64,000 bases of DNA, from contig NZ_JH651379.1 of the NCBI RefSeq assembly GCF_000260115.1, positions 186,001 to 250,000 of the forward strand. The letters are read 5' to 3'. Numbering within the stretch: position 1 is the stretch's first letter; each line of letters opens with the position of its first letter. Under the pieces are notes generated by a model. The model ran no database searches. It was not told the origin of the DNA and saw only the letters and a program-made list of their open reading frames with translations. Shown here one piece after another: positions 52,028-61,289 of this stretch. This stretch comes from Galbibacter orientalis DSM 19592. GTDB taxonomy: Bacteria; Bacteroidota; Bacteroidia; Flavobacteriales; Flavobacteriaceae. A program made the position numbers and the translations under genes.

Positions 52028-53554
52028 ATGAGAAAAGGATTTATCATAACGAGCATCATCTTGGTTGTTGCATTAGTTACCATAATCGTCTTGTATCCAT
52101 TACTATGGTGGCTCGCCTTGGTAATACTTCCTTTTCTAATTTTAGGACTTTTGGATTATTTTCAAAAATCCAATAATATTAGGCGAACCTATCCCTTGCT
52201 TGGTAGAATCACAAATCTTCTAGAGGAGCAGCGCCACGTTATCCAAGAAACATTATTGCTCAACCGCACTGAAGGTTTGCCCTTCAACTGGATACAAAAG
52301 GAAATCGTCTATAAGCGTGCGGCAGATGCCAATAAAAGTCAGCCTTTTGGAACACAAATTCCGTATGATACAGTAGGTCGTGAGTGGTTTACTCATTCCA
52401 CCTATCCCTCAAAACAAACCAATGACGATTTCAGGGTTCTTATAGGAAGTTCCCACTGCTCAACACCTTACTCTGCCAGCATTCTCAACCTTGCGGGAAT
52501 GAGTTTTGGTTCCATAAGCAAAAATGCTACCCTTGCTTTTAACGGAGGTGCGAAAATAGCAGGTTTTGCTCAAAACACCGGCGAAGGTGGCTTTACGCCT
52601 TACCATCAAGAATACGGTGCAGATATTATCTTTCAGTTTGGAACAGGCTATTTTGGATGTCGTGATGCAGAAGGAAATTTTGACGCCAAAAAATTCGCCG
52701 ACATCGCAACCAAAAATGTAGTGAAAATGATTGAAATAAAAATATCGCAAGGCGCCAAACCTGGCTTTGGAGCAATTTTGCCGGCAAAGAAGAACACAAA
52801 GGAAATATCCGAATTCAGGGATGTGGAGCAGGGAACGGAAATTTTATCGCCACCACACCATTCTGCCTTTGGGAACGATAAGGAAATGATTTTGTTCATT
52901 GAAAAATTGAGAAAACTTTCCAGTGGAAAACCCATAGGAATAAAGCTTTGTATCGGACAAAAAGATGAATTTGAAAGAATGGTTCGTGCTTTTGCTGAAA
53001 AGAAAAATTATCCTGATTTCATTGCCATTGACGGTGCCGAAGGTGGCTCTGGTGCTGCCCATATGGAATCCCTACATTGGGCAGGTATGCCAATAATTGA
53101 AGCCGTCCATTTCGCAAACGGCATTCTTAATAAGTATGAGTTGCGAGATGAGATAAAAGTAATGGCAGCTGGTAAAATCATTTCGGCTTTTGATATCTAT
53201 AGAATGTTGGCACTCGGCGCAGATACCTGTTATAGTGCCAGAGGAATGATGTTTGCCCTGGGCTGTGTACAATCCTTAAAATGCAACCTCGACACCTGCC
53301 CCACGGGAATCACCACAATGGTACCTTCCCGGGTTGCTTCCATCGTTGTAGAGGACAAGAAAACCAAAGTGGCGAATTACCATAAAAACACGATTGAGGG
53401 GTTTAAGGAATTACTTAAATCAATGGGTATTGAAAATAGAAAGGGTATCGACAAAAAGTATATTGTCCGCCGAATCAATGAAAATGAGACCACGACATAT
53501 CAAGAGTTATATTCAAATGGATTGAATGAACGAAAAATAAAAAGTAATGGATAA
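52028..53554 (+). CDS. FMN-binding glutamate-synthase-like protein
   Basis: A 508-residue protein with two N-terminal membrane helices (residues about 5-45) and a glutamate synthase large-subunit-like TIM barrel: GMSFGSISKNATLAFNGG, NTGEGGFTPYH, KPGFGAILPAKK, IDGAEGGSGAAH and CNLDTCPTGITT, which bind FMN and perhaps an Fe-S centre. It lacks the glutaminase domain. Such membrane-bound GltS-like proteins are of unknown reaction and recur in metal/redox islands. Its stop overlaps the next gene by eight bases. Confidence 0.85.
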   Translation: MRKGFIITSIILVVALVTIIVLYPLLWWLALVILPFLILGLLDYFQKSNNIRRTYPLLGRITNLLEEQRHVIQETLLLNRTEGLPFNWIQKEIVYKRAADANKSQPFGTQIPYDTVGREWFTHSTYPSKQTNDDFRVLIGSSHCSTPYSASILNLAGMSFGSISKNATLAFNGGAKIAGFAQNTGEGGFTPYHQEYGADIIFQFGTGYFGCRDAEGNFDAKKFADIATKNVVKMIEIKISQGAKPGFGAILPAKKNTKEISEFRDVEQGTEILSPPHHSAFGNDKEMILFIEKLRKLSSGKPIGIKLCIGQKDEFERMVRAFAEKKNYPDFIAIDGAEGGSGAAHMESLHWAGMPIIEAVHFANGILNKYELRDEIKVMAAGKIISAFDIYRMLALGADTCYSARGMMFALGCVQSLKCNLDTCPTGITTMVPSRVASIVVEDKKTKVANYHKNTIEGFKELLKSMGIENRKGIDKKYIVRRINENETTTYQELYSNGLNERKIKSNG

Positions 53555-54095
53555 AAACTTAATTTATTTTTTACTAATACTGTTGTTTTCAAGCAATGTA
53601 TCTATAAATGCCCAAAACTTTAAAGTAAAGGAAGGAACCGTATCCTTTAAGGCAAAAATGCCACTTAATTCCTATATCGGCAAATCTGATGATTTACAGG
53701 GCGCCATAGATTTTAAGGACGGTACGTTGACCTTTTCGGTACCTGTAAAATCCATAAAGACAGATAATGAAAAACGGGATGGACATATGTATGAGCTGGT
53801 AAAAGCGGAAAAAAATCCAAATGTTTTTTTTGAAGGAGAATTTATAGAAGATTTTAATTTTGAAGAAAAAGCGACACAAACGCTCAACGTAAAGGGCGAT
53901 TTCACCCTTGCGGGAGTTACTCGAAAAATAACCATTCCTATTGCGTTGAAACTTGTATCAGAAGATACCTTCCAACTAATAGCTTCTTGGTCTTTATTGA
54001 TTACCGATTATAATTTGGAACGTCCAAGCATAGCATTTATAAAGGTGAATGATAAACACGACTTGAGTGTGGAGGCAATACTTAAGAAGGAATAA
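53547..54095 (+). CDS. YceI-like lipid-binding domain protein
   Basis: A 182-residue secreted protein: signal peptide (ending VSINAQ), then a YceI lipocalin-like barrel (GTVSFKAKMPLNSYIGKSDD, LTFSVPVKSIKTDNEKRDGH, VKGDFTLAGVTRKITIPIAL). YceI proteins bind isoprenoid-type lipids in the periplasm and are often co-encoded with redox and stress genes. It overlaps the flavoprotein gene, so it belongs to the same transcript. Confidence 0.85.
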   Translation: MDKNLIYFLLILLFSSNVSINAQNFKVKEGTVSFKAKMPLNSYIGKSDDLQGAIDFKDGTLTFSVPVKSIKTDNEKRDGHMYELVKAEKNPNVFFEGEFIEDFNFEEKATQTLNVKGDFTLAGVTRKITIPIALKLVSEDTFQLIASWSLLITDYNLERPSIAFIKVNDKHDLSVEAILKKE

Positions 54096-54124
54096 AATAG
54101 ATTGTTGAACTAAGTAAATAGATT

Positions 54125-54708
54125 ATGAGAACATTAAAAAAAATGGTAGTCTGCCTTTTATTAGGCGTTACCGCAGTCAGTTGCTCGGTCAGTTCTTCGG
54201 CTATCGTTACCGATTATGACCGTGAGGCACAGTTTGGGGCCTACAAGACCTTCTATTGGTCAGATGATTTTCAAATGGAAAACGGGAAAGAAGAACCGCT
54301 CTTTGTCAATACATTGATCAAAAAAAGACTAAAGTCGGCCATTCAGGACGAAATGGAAAAGAAAGGATATGTAATGGACAAAGCCAATCCTGATTTATTG
54401 GTAGATTCCCGTATCGTTGTACAGACAAGAGATATAAACACAGGTGGTGGCTACCCTTATTTTCCTTCTTATGGCCACGGTTATTGTCATTTCGGATCTT
54501 ACGGTTATGGATATTATGGCGGTTACCAATCATCTCAAGAACACAAAGAAGGTGGCGTTGTCATAGAACTTATAGAATGAGCAGACGACAATTAGTCTGG
54601 CAAGGATTTGCGCCAGATGTGCTGCACGCAAATACAACAGATAAACAAAAGGAAATTAAGGAGGCGGTGGCAAAAATTTTTGCAAAATATCAATATGGAA
54701 TACTGTAA
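54125..54708 (+). pseudogene. DUF4136 lipoprotein gene, frameshifted near the 3' end
   Basis: The first frame (54125-54580, 151 residues) has a lipobox (VTAVSC) and DUF4136 sequence (YDREAQFGAYKTFYWSDDF, KANPDLLVDSRIVVQ, GGVVIELIE). It ends where family members continue with a Leu-Val-Trp segment. That segment is present in the next frame (54577-54708: RRQLVWQGFAPDVLHANTTD, KEAVAKIFAKYQYGIL). Stop and new ATG overlap as ATGA. A one-base indel near 54570 separates the parts. It could be inactivated or translated by reinitiation as two chains. Function of the family is unknown. Confidence 0.75.
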
Positions 54709-54765
54709 AAAATTAATTTAAAATAAATTGAAGAAGAAAAGTTTGGTAAAAAAAAACTTGATTTT

Positions 54766-54816
54766 GGGAGATGGATTATTTTGTTGATTGATTAATAGCA
54801 ACCCATCTCTCATTTT
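54766..54816. repeat. Stem-loop repeat element E4
   Basis: GGGAGATGG pairs with CCCATCTCTC (seven contiguous pairs); the loop contains TTGTTGATTGATTAATAGCAA, like the loops of E2 and E5. TTTTT follows, so it may also terminate transcription. Confidence 0.55.
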
Positions 54817-54891
54817 TAAGTATTACTTTAAGTTGACACTTGTACTACGTCTACATAACTTTTTTATAATGAAAATATACCATTAGCAATA

Positions 54892-55446
54892 GTGAAAGAA
54901 ACTATAAATGACATATCAAACGGCAATGGGTTTTATGGACAGCTCTTTAAAAAAGTATTGCTTACCGCAACGGCGGTTATCGCTATATCACTGAGTTATA
55001 TATTTTGGGCACAAGCAGATGATAATGGCCTATGGCGACCTATTTTAATTGTGGCTTTGGCTCTAATCAAGACCATTTTTATTGTTCGGCTTACGTTCAT
55101 ACAATTGGCTAAAATAATAGGGGAAAGCCATCAACTTGCGCACGTCCTAACATTATTTGCGGTGTTGATTGTATTGATTGTTTTTTCATTTACGGCAGAC
55201 TATCACGCTTTATATATTTTGAATCCTGAAAATTTCAAAGCGAGTACTTCGCTCAATGGTTCATTCTTCTTGCAATTTTTTGAATTTATCTATTTCAGCT
55301 TAATCACTTTTTCATCGGTTGGATATGGTGATATAGTGCCGATTTCAATTTCGGGAAAAATGCTAGTGATGATGGAAATTTTCTTGAGCTTTTTAGTCCT
55401 TGTCTTTGGTATTGCCAATATCAATAGAATACACGTCAATAAATAA
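54892..55446 (+). CDS. Potassium-channel-like (Ion_trans_2) membrane protein
   Basis: A 184-residue protein with about four membrane helices. The pore signature FSSVGYGDIVPISISG near residues 143-158 (selectivity filter Gly-Tyr-Gly-Asp) and the last helix (MLVMMEIFLSFLVLVFGIAN) are those of two-pore-type bacterial ion channels; no cytosolic gating domain follows. The start is GTG at 54892; no in-frame ATG precedes the first helix. Why a channel lies in a copper island is not clear; copper-damaged membranes lose K+, so a homeostatic role is conceivable. Confidence 0.8.
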   Translation: MKETINDISNGNGFYGQLFKKVLLTATAVIAISLSYIFWAQADDNGLWRPILIVALALIKTIFIVRLTFIQLAKIIGESHQLAHVLTLFAVLIVLIVFSFTADYHALYILNPENFKASTSLNGSFFLQFFEFIYFSLITFSSVGYGDIVPISISGKMLVMMEIFLSFLVLVFGIANINRIHVNK

Positions 55447-55465
55447 ACCTTTAAAAACTAAAATT

Positions 55466-55948
55466 ATGAAAACACTAAAACTTGCAACATTCTTAACGCT
55501 ATTGTTATTCTCAACTAGTCAAATCTATAGTCAAAACACAGATTCGGACACAGAAAAGGAAGCGGTTCTAAAAGTTATGAAATCGTATAAAGACACCCTG
55601 CAAAACCTAACGACCGAGGGTACATTTCAATTATTTTCCGAGAATTCCGAAGTCTTCGAATCTGGAGGTGTCGAGGGCTCGTATGCACACTATATAGAGC
55701 ATCATTTAGGACCAGAATTGGGGCATTTTAAAAAATTTGAATTTTCTGATTATGAGATTGATGTACAGGTTGATACACCCTATGCATTTACTACAGAAAC
55801 TTATATTTATACCATCGTCCTTAAACCAGACGACAAAGGAGATACGAGGACTATAAAGAAAAAAGGGGTGGCAACCTCTATCTTAAAGAAGATGGATGGA
55901 AATTGGAAAATTATTAAAACTCACTCATCTTCAAGAAACTCGAAATAA
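55466..55948 (+). CDS. DUF4440/SnoaL-like secreted protein
   Basis: A 160-residue protein with a signal peptide (ending STSQIYSQ) and an NTF2-like fold (EAVLKVMKSYKDTLQNLTTE, FSENSEVFESGGVEGSYAHY, ATSILKKMDGNWKIIKTHSS). His residues in YIEHHLGPELGH could bind metal. The ATG at 55466 was preferred to one overlapping the channel gene because it gives a clean signal. Common in copper islands of Bacteroidetes; biochemical role unknown. Confidence 0.75.
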   Translation: MKTLKLATFLTLLLFSTSQIYSQNTDSDTEKEAVLKVMKSYKDTLQNLTTEGTFQLFSENSEVFESGGVEGSYAHYIEHHLGPELGHFKKFEFSDYEIDVQVDTPYAFTTETYIYTIVLKPDDKGDTRTIKKKGVATSILKKMDGNWKIIKTHSSSRNSK

Positions 55949-56108
55949 TTGCAACAATAAGTGTCTTTTTTTAAATAATCCATCTGTATAAAACTGATAT
56001 AAAATGTGTTTACAAGATTGATTCGTTAAGAACGACCAAAGATTTCAATATAGACCAAATATTAGAAGCTTTTAACTATGTAGAAAACAATTTATAACAA
56101 TAAACATT

Positions 56109-56651
56109 ATGAAAACAAAGCTATTGATATTTACAGTTCTTTTAATAACATTTTTCGAGGTTTCGGCTCAAAAAGTATATAGAACTAATGATGGCCATAT
56201 TGAGATGATGACTTTGGTTGACGGTAAGACTATCAAGGCAGAAAGTCATAGTCTGGCACTATATCTTGATTATAATTCTAAAGTGGTAAATGGTGTTCTA
56301 GACCTTAAAACTTTAGTAACAGACCATCCTGAATTATATGCCATTATACAAGAAGGGGAAGCACCTGCAATTCTCCGGTTTACAGGTACTATTCCATCCG
56401 TTGATTTTTTATCAAAACGGCACGACCCTATCAATTTTAATTGGTTGGTTGATGTTCTATATCAAGGGGAAACCTATAAATCACAGTTTAGAGCAACCAT
56501 TACCCATATAGAACAGGGCATAAATATGTCTTGTCTGATAAGTGCAACGGGACAGGTTTTGTTTTCAGATACTGGGTTAGATTCTTTAATGCAAGGTTTG
56601 GATAAAACAATAAATGTGCAATTTGCACAATTGGTGCTGAAATTGGAATAA
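56109..56651 (+). CDS. YceI-like secreted protein
   Basis: A 180-residue protein with a signal peptide (ending EVSAQ). The arrangement KVYRTNDGHIEMMTLVDGKT, NSKVVNGVLDLKTLV, LRFTGTIPSVDFLSKRHDPI is that of a diverged YceI-like barrel. It is more distant from consensus than the protein at 53547. A stem-loop element (E5) and the permease gene follow. Confidence 0.6.
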   Translation: MKTKLLIFTVLLITFFEVSAQKVYRTNDGHIEMMTLVDGKTIKAESHSLALYLDYNSKVVNGVLDLKTLVTDHPELYAIIQEGEAPAILRFTGTIPSVDFLSKRHDPINFNWLVDVLYQGETYKSQFRATITHIEQGINMSCLISATGQVLFSDTGLDSLMQGLDKTINVQFAQLVLKLE

Positions 56652-56723
56652 CTATATGTTTTCTGTATTAAAAAAATGATAAAAGTATTTATGATATTTA
56701 AAACAGGCCAAGAGAACATAAAA

Positions 56724-56800
56724 TAAGTCCTGATGTGGGAAGGGAATGGAATATTTTTCATTGTTGATTAGTTAAAACTCCTTCCCAAGTCAGGCATAAA
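56724..56800. repeat. Stem-loop repeat element E5
   Basis: AAGT-CCTG-atgt-GGGAAGG pairs with CCTTCCC-aagt-CAGG; the loop contains TTGTTGATTAGTTAAAA. It ends 13 bases before the permease ATG, so it would form the 5' UTR of that gene. It matches E2 in stems, bulges and flanks. Confidence 0.65.
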
Positions 56801-56813
56801 ATAGGAAAATGGT

Positions 56814-58034
56814 ATGGACAACTTTCTAAAACAGTGGGCGGAAGCAGCCTTTACAACAACAGGTTTTTTCTGGATGGCACTTTGGGCATTTGCACTCGGT
56901 TATATCATCAGCAGTCTGATTCAGGTTTTTGTGACCGAAAAAAAGATGCAGAAAACGATGGGCGAGAATGAAGGTAAAGGCGTTTTATTGGGAACATTTT
57001 TTGGCTTTATAAGCAGTTCGTGCAGCTTTTCAGCTTTGGCATCAACTAAATCCCTTTTTAAAAAAGGCGCAAGTTTCGTGTCTTCGATTGCCTTTTTATT
57101 GGCTTCCACCAATTTGGTTATCGAGCTGGGTATCATCATATCCATCTTTCTTGGTTGGCAGTTTATTGTAGGCGAATATGTCGGCTGTATTTTATTGATT
57201 CTCATTTCTTGGCTATTGATACGTTTAGTAAATCCAAAAAAACTCATTGAAAACGCCCGCAAAAATTTAAAAGATGAGGGCGATGATGATATGGACGAAT
57301 CCAAATCGTGGCAAAAGAAAATAAAATCTGAAAAAGGTTGGGCAAAAGTTTCCAAACAATACGGAATGGAATGGAAAATGGTCTGGAAAGACGTAACGGT
57401 AGGTTTTACCATTGCCGGAATAGTGGCGGCATTTGTTCCCGATTCCTTTTTTCAAACCTTATTTATCAATAGCGGTAATGGCAATACAGATTTCACATTT
57501 TTTGAAATCCTTGAACATATTATCGTTGGTCCTGTCGCAGCCTTCTTGACCTTTATTGGCTCAATGGGAAACATCCCGTTGGCAGCTTTGCTTTTTGGTA
57601 AAGGCGTGAGTTTTGCAGGGGTTATGGCATTCATATTTAGTGATTTGTTCGTCTTCCCAATCCTACGCATCAACGCAAAATATTATGGTTGGAAAATGTC
57701 ACTGTTTATCCTCATTTTGCTTTTTGCAGCGCTTATAGGAGCATCCTTGATTTTGCATTATTCTTTTGATTTGTTGAACATTCTGCCCGACTCATCACAA
57801 GCTAAAATTCAGGACAGTGAATACTTTAAAATAGATTACACCTTCTTTTTGAACATTGCATTTTTGGCAATTTCAGGATTTATGCTTTATCTGGGTTTTT
57901 TCAAACGGAAAGATGTAAAACATATGAAGGAAATGGCACCAAAAAGTGAGTTATTGGAAAATATACTCAAATACACAGCATTAATCTGCTACGTCTGGCT
58001 TGCAGGTGGACTGATTGTCAAATTTTTTATATAA
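56814..58034 (+). CDS. Permease (SO_0444/DUF318-like metal efflux family)
   Basis: A 406-residue membrane protein with about eight to ten helices. The family motif GTFFGFISSSCSFSALASTK and the later GPVAAFLTFIGSMGNIPLAA mark the permease/DUF318 group, members of which export Cu, Zn or arsenite. A Lys/Asp-rich cytosolic loop lies at about 145-190. It is followed after five bases by the CopA ATPase gene, which supports copper or zinc export. AGGA precedes the start at normal distance. Confidence 0.85.
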   Translation: MDNFLKQWAEAAFTTTGFFWMALWAFALGYIISSLIQVFVTEKKMQKTMGENEGKGVLLGTFFGFISSSCSFSALASTKSLFKKGASFVSSIAFLLASTNLVIELGIIISIFLGWQFIVGEYVGCILLILISWLLIRLVNPKKLIENARKNLKDEGDDDMDESKSWQKKIKSEKGWAKVSKQYGMEWKMVWKDVTVGFTIAGIVAAFVPDSFFQTLFINSGNGNTDFTFFEILEHIIVGPVAAFLTFIGSMGNIPLAALLFGKGVSFAGVMAFIFSDLFVFPILRINAKYYGWKMSLFILILLFAALIGASLILHYSFDLLNILPDSSQAKIQDSEYFKIDYTFFLNIAFLAISGFMLYLGFFKRKDVKHMKEMAPKSELLENILKYTALICYVWLAGGLIVKFFI

Positions 58035-58039
58035 TAATT

Positions 58040-60556
58040 ATGAAACACACTTATAAAATACACGGAATGACCTGCAATGGTTGTCGCACTCACGTAGAAA
58101 ATACGTTGAACAAAGTTGAAGGAGTTTCAAAAGCCTCGATAAACCTTGAAAAAGCTGAAGCTCAAATAGAAATGGATAAACATATTCCGCTTACTGTTCT
58201 TGAAAAAGCCTTGGAAGACGATGGAGGAAGGTATTCTATTTCACTTCCTGGAGATGTAGACGCTGAAAAAAAACATCTAAAAACAACCGAGCAAAAGATA
58301 GAAGAGCAAAAAGGAAAAGGTACAGGAACTTTTTATTGCCCAATGCACTGCGAAGGTGACAAGACCTACGACGAGCCTGGCGATTGCCCAGTTTGTGGGA
58401 TGGATTTGGTTGAAGAACAAAACCTATCGGCTACATCTTCCGAACAATGGACTTGCCCAATGCACCCGGAAATTGTAAAAGATGAACCTGGAGCCTGCCC
58501 AATCTGTGGGATGGATTTAGTCCCAATGGAAGCAGATAGTTCAGCCGAAGAAAAGACCTATAACAAATTACTCAAGAAATTCTGGATTGCAGTCGCCTTT
58601 ACCTTACCTATTTTCTTAATCGCAATGAGCGATATGATTCCGAATAATCCGTTATATACGGTAATGAAGCAAAAAAACTGGAACTGGATTCAGCTTGCAC
58701 TTTCAATTCCTGTGGTGTTTTATGCCACGTGGATGTTCTTTGAACGTGCCTATAAAAGCATCAAAACCTGGAACCTCAATATGTTTACCCTAATCGGCAT
58801 TGGTGCTGGCGCAGCGTGGTTATTCAGCGTATTCGGTATGCTTTTTCCCGATTTTTTCCCGGCACAGTTCAAAACAGAATCTGGTGCCGTTCACGTATAT
58901 TATGAAGTATCCACTATTATTTTGACCTTGGTGCTATTGGGTCAGGTTTTAGAAGCACGTGCCCACGGCAAAACCAATTCAGCAATAAAGGAATTGCTAA
59001 AGCTCGCGCCAAATAAAGCCATTCGCGTAAAAGATGGAAAGGAAGAAGAAGTAACTATCGACACTATTCAACTGGGCGACATCCTTCGGGTGAAACCCGG
59101 TGATAAAATTCCCGTGGATGGCGTGATTACTGAAGGCGAAACCACCGTTGACGAATCAATGATTACGGGCGAACCCATTCCCGTAAACAAAGCGGCAAGT
59201 GACAAAGTTACCAGTGGCACCATCAACGGCAACCAATCTTTTTTGATGAAAGCCGAAAAGGTGGGTGCAGATACCCTACTGTCCCAAATTATCCAAATGG
59301 TCAATAATGCCAGTCGCAGTCGTGCACCAATCCAAAAATTGGCGGATACCGTCTCGGGATATTTTGTACCCATAGTTGTCCTTATTTCCATTATCACATT
59401 TGTGGTTTGGGCTATTTTTGGTCCGGAACCCGTCTATGTTTATGCCTTTGTAAATGCAATTGCAGTATTGATTATCGCCTGTCCCTGTGCCTTGGGCTTG
59501 GCCACACCAATGTCCATTATGGTCGGTGTTGGTAAGGGCGCACAAAATGGTGTGCTCATAAAAAATGCCGAAGCTTTGGAAAAAATGGACAAGGTGGATA
59601 CACTTATTATCGATAAGACGGGTACAATAACTGAAGGAAAACCAACGGTAGAAAAAGTCGGAGCCTTCGGAACTAATTTTTTAGAAAAAGTGGTTTTACA
59701 ATACATAGTTTCCCTAAACAACAAAAGCGAACATCCACTTGCGGAAGCGACTGTCATATATGGTAAAGAAAAGAAAACTGAGTTTTTAGAAGCTAAAAGT
59801 TTTAGTGCTGTTACAGGGAAAGGTGTTGAAGGAAACATCAACGGAAAAAAAGTGGATTTAGGGAATGCCAAAATGATGGCATACGCCAAGGCTGAATTAT
59901 CTTCGGAAATGGAAACCGAAGCACAAAGTTTTCAAAAGCAAGGAAAAACAGTTTCCTACCTATCCATCGATTCAAAAGTTGTGGGATATGTTGTCATTGG
60001 CGACAAAATAAAGGCGACCAGCGCCAAAGCGATCAAAGCACTTCAAAACAAAGGCATCGCAGTAATAATGCTTACTGGCGATAATCACGATACTGCCCAA
60101 GCGGTCGCAAAAGAATTAAATCTTGCCGATTTCAAGGCAGGAATGTTACCCGAAAATAAACTGAAGGAAGTAGAAAAACTACAGAATAGCGGAAAAGTTG
60201 TTGCTATGGCAGGCGATGGCATCAACGATGCACCAGCCTTGGCAAAAAGTGATGTTGGTATTGCAATGGGAACAGGTACCGATGTTGCCATTGAAAGTGC
60301 AATGATAACCTTGGTAAAAGGCGATTTGCACGGTATTGTCAAGGCACGGGAATTGAGCGACGGTGTAATGCGTAACATCAAGCAAAACCTATTTTGGGCT
60401 TTAGGATATAACATTTTAGGAATCCCAATCGCAGCAGGTGTTTTGTTCCCTTTTTTCGGTTTGTTATTGTCGCCAATGATAGCGGCTTTGGCAATGAGCT
60501 TTAGTTCAGTTTCCGTTATTATGAACGCTTTGCGGTTACGTTCGTTAAAACTATAA
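58040..60556 (+). CDS. copA: Copper-translocating P-type ATPase
   Basis: An 838-residue Cu(I)/Ag(I) pump. Residues 1-65 are an HMA domain (GMTCNGCRTHVE). Two heavy-metal-binding zinc-ribbon-like units follow: FYCPMHCEGD with CPVCGMDL (about 96-128) and WTCPMHPEIV with CPICGMDL (about 139-170). The ATPase core has the CPCALG membrane motif (about 480), phosphorylation DKTGTITEG (about 525), SEHPLAEA and GDGINDAPAL (about 725). It moves copper from cytosol to periplasm. It starts five bases after the permease gene and is followed by the PepSY gene two bases later. Confidence 0.95.
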   Translation: MKHTYKIHGMTCNGCRTHVENTLNKVEGVSKASINLEKAEAQIEMDKHIPLTVLEKALEDDGGRYSISLPGDVDAEKKHLKTTEQKIEEQKGKGTGTFYCPMHCEGDKTYDEPGDCPVCGMDLVEEQNLSATSSEQWTCPMHPEIVKDEPGACPICGMDLVPMEADSSAEEKTYNKLLKKFWIAVAFTLPIFLIAMSDMIPNNPLYTVMKQKNWNWIQLALSIPVVFYATWMFFERAYKSIKTWNLNMFTLIGIGAGAAWLFSVFGMLFPDFFPAQFKTESGAVHVYYEVSTIILTLVLLGQVLEARAHGKTNSAIKELLKLAPNKAIRVKDGKEEEVTIDTIQLGDILRVKPGDKIPVDGVITEGETTVDESMITGEPIPVNKAASDKVTSGTINGNQSFLMKAEKVGADTLLSQIIQMVNNASRSRAPIQKLADTVSGYFVPIVVLISIITFVVWAIFGPEPVYVYAFVNAIAVLIIACPCALGLATPMSIMVGVGKGAQNGVLIKNAEALEKMDKVDTLIIDKTGTITEGKPTVEKVGAFGTNFLEKVVLQYIVSLNNKSEHPLAEATVIYGKEKKTEFLEAKSFSAVTGKGVEGNINGKKVDLGNAKMMAYAKAELSSEMETEAQSFQKQGKTVSYLSIDSKVVGYVVIGDKIKATSAKAIKALQNKGIAVIMLTGDNHDTAQAVAKELNLADFKAGMLPENKLKEVEKLQNSGKVVAMAGDGINDAPALAKSDVGIAMGTGTDVAIESAMITLVKGDLHGIVKARELSDGVMRNIKQNLFWALGYNILGIPIAAGVLFPFFGLLLSPMIAALAMSFSSVSVIMNALRLRSLKL

Positions 60557-60558
60557 AG

Positions 60559-61272
60559 ATGGTGAAAAGAAAAACCGCACTAAAAATACGAAAGGCCCAC
60601 AGATATTTGGGGCTCTTTTTGGGGGTACAGTTCCTGTTTTGGACCATTAGTGGAATGTATTTCAGTTGGACAAACATAGACGACATTCACGGTGACCAAT
60701 TCCGTAATTTAGATTACGTGCCCAAAGCTTTTGACAATCTAATAAGTCCTTCACAAATAAACAATCCTGAAGGCATTGGAAGTATCGAAATTAGGGACAT
60801 CAACAACGAGCCTTATTACTGGATAAACAATCAAAAATTGTACAGTGCAAAAACTGGGAAAGCAAAAAAAAATATTACGGAAGAAGAGGCCTTGTCTGTT
60901 GCCAAAAACTATATGAAAGATGGTTTGAAAGTCGCCAACATCGAAAAAATAACCGAAGTGGACGACTATCACGAATATCGGGAAAAGCTATTGCCAGCCT
61001 ATGTTATTTCATATGATACCGATGAAGCTCTTAATGCTTATGTTTCGGTAACAGACGGAAAATTCCAGACTGTAAGGCATCGAGCGTGGCGTTGGTTCGA
61101 CTTTTTATGGATGACCCACACAATGGATTATGACACGCGCGACAATTTCAATACCATTGTATTAAGGGCGTTTTCGCTCTTGGGATTGATTACGGTGTTA
61201 AGCGGATTCCTGCTGTGGTACACCTCCTCGCCAACCATTAGAAAATTAAAAAAGAAAATAATTAAATCATAA
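60559..61272 (+). CDS. PepSY domain membrane protein
   Basis: A 237-residue protein with a membrane helix at the start (YLGLFLGVQFLFWTISGMYF) and one at the end (FSLLGLITVLSGFLLWYT) enclosing a periplasmic PepSY domain (ITEEEALSVAKNYMKDGLKV) and a His-containing RAWRWFDFLWMTHTMDYD, typical of PepSY-TM ferric-reductase-like proteins. It may reduce metal ions or pass electrons through heme. Co-transcribed with copA. Confidence 0.85.
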   Translation: MVKRKTALKIRKAHRYLGLFLGVQFLFWTISGMYFSWTNIDDIHGDQFRNLDYVPKAFDNLISPSQINNPEGIGSIEIRDINNEPYYWINNQKLYSAKTGKAKKNITEEEALSVAKNYMKDGLKVANIEKITEVDDYHEYREKLLPAYVISYDTDEALNAYVSVTDGKFQTVRHRAWRWFDFLWMTHTMDYDTRDNFNTIVLRAFSLLGLITVLSGFLLWYTSSPTIRKLKKKIIKS

Positions 61273-61289
61273 CCAAAAACTCTAAAACA

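Noticed and set aside
55985-56097. Open stretch reading VYKIDSLRTTKDFNIDQILE before the gene at 56109
   Set aside because: It has no start codon in frame and no recognisable family; it may be a gene remnant but cannot be supported.
50851-56800. E stem-loops as integron attC sites
   Set aside because: They lack the RYYYAAC/GTTRRRY core pairs at the stem ends, the genes between them are in operons rather than single cassettes, and no integron integrase is present.
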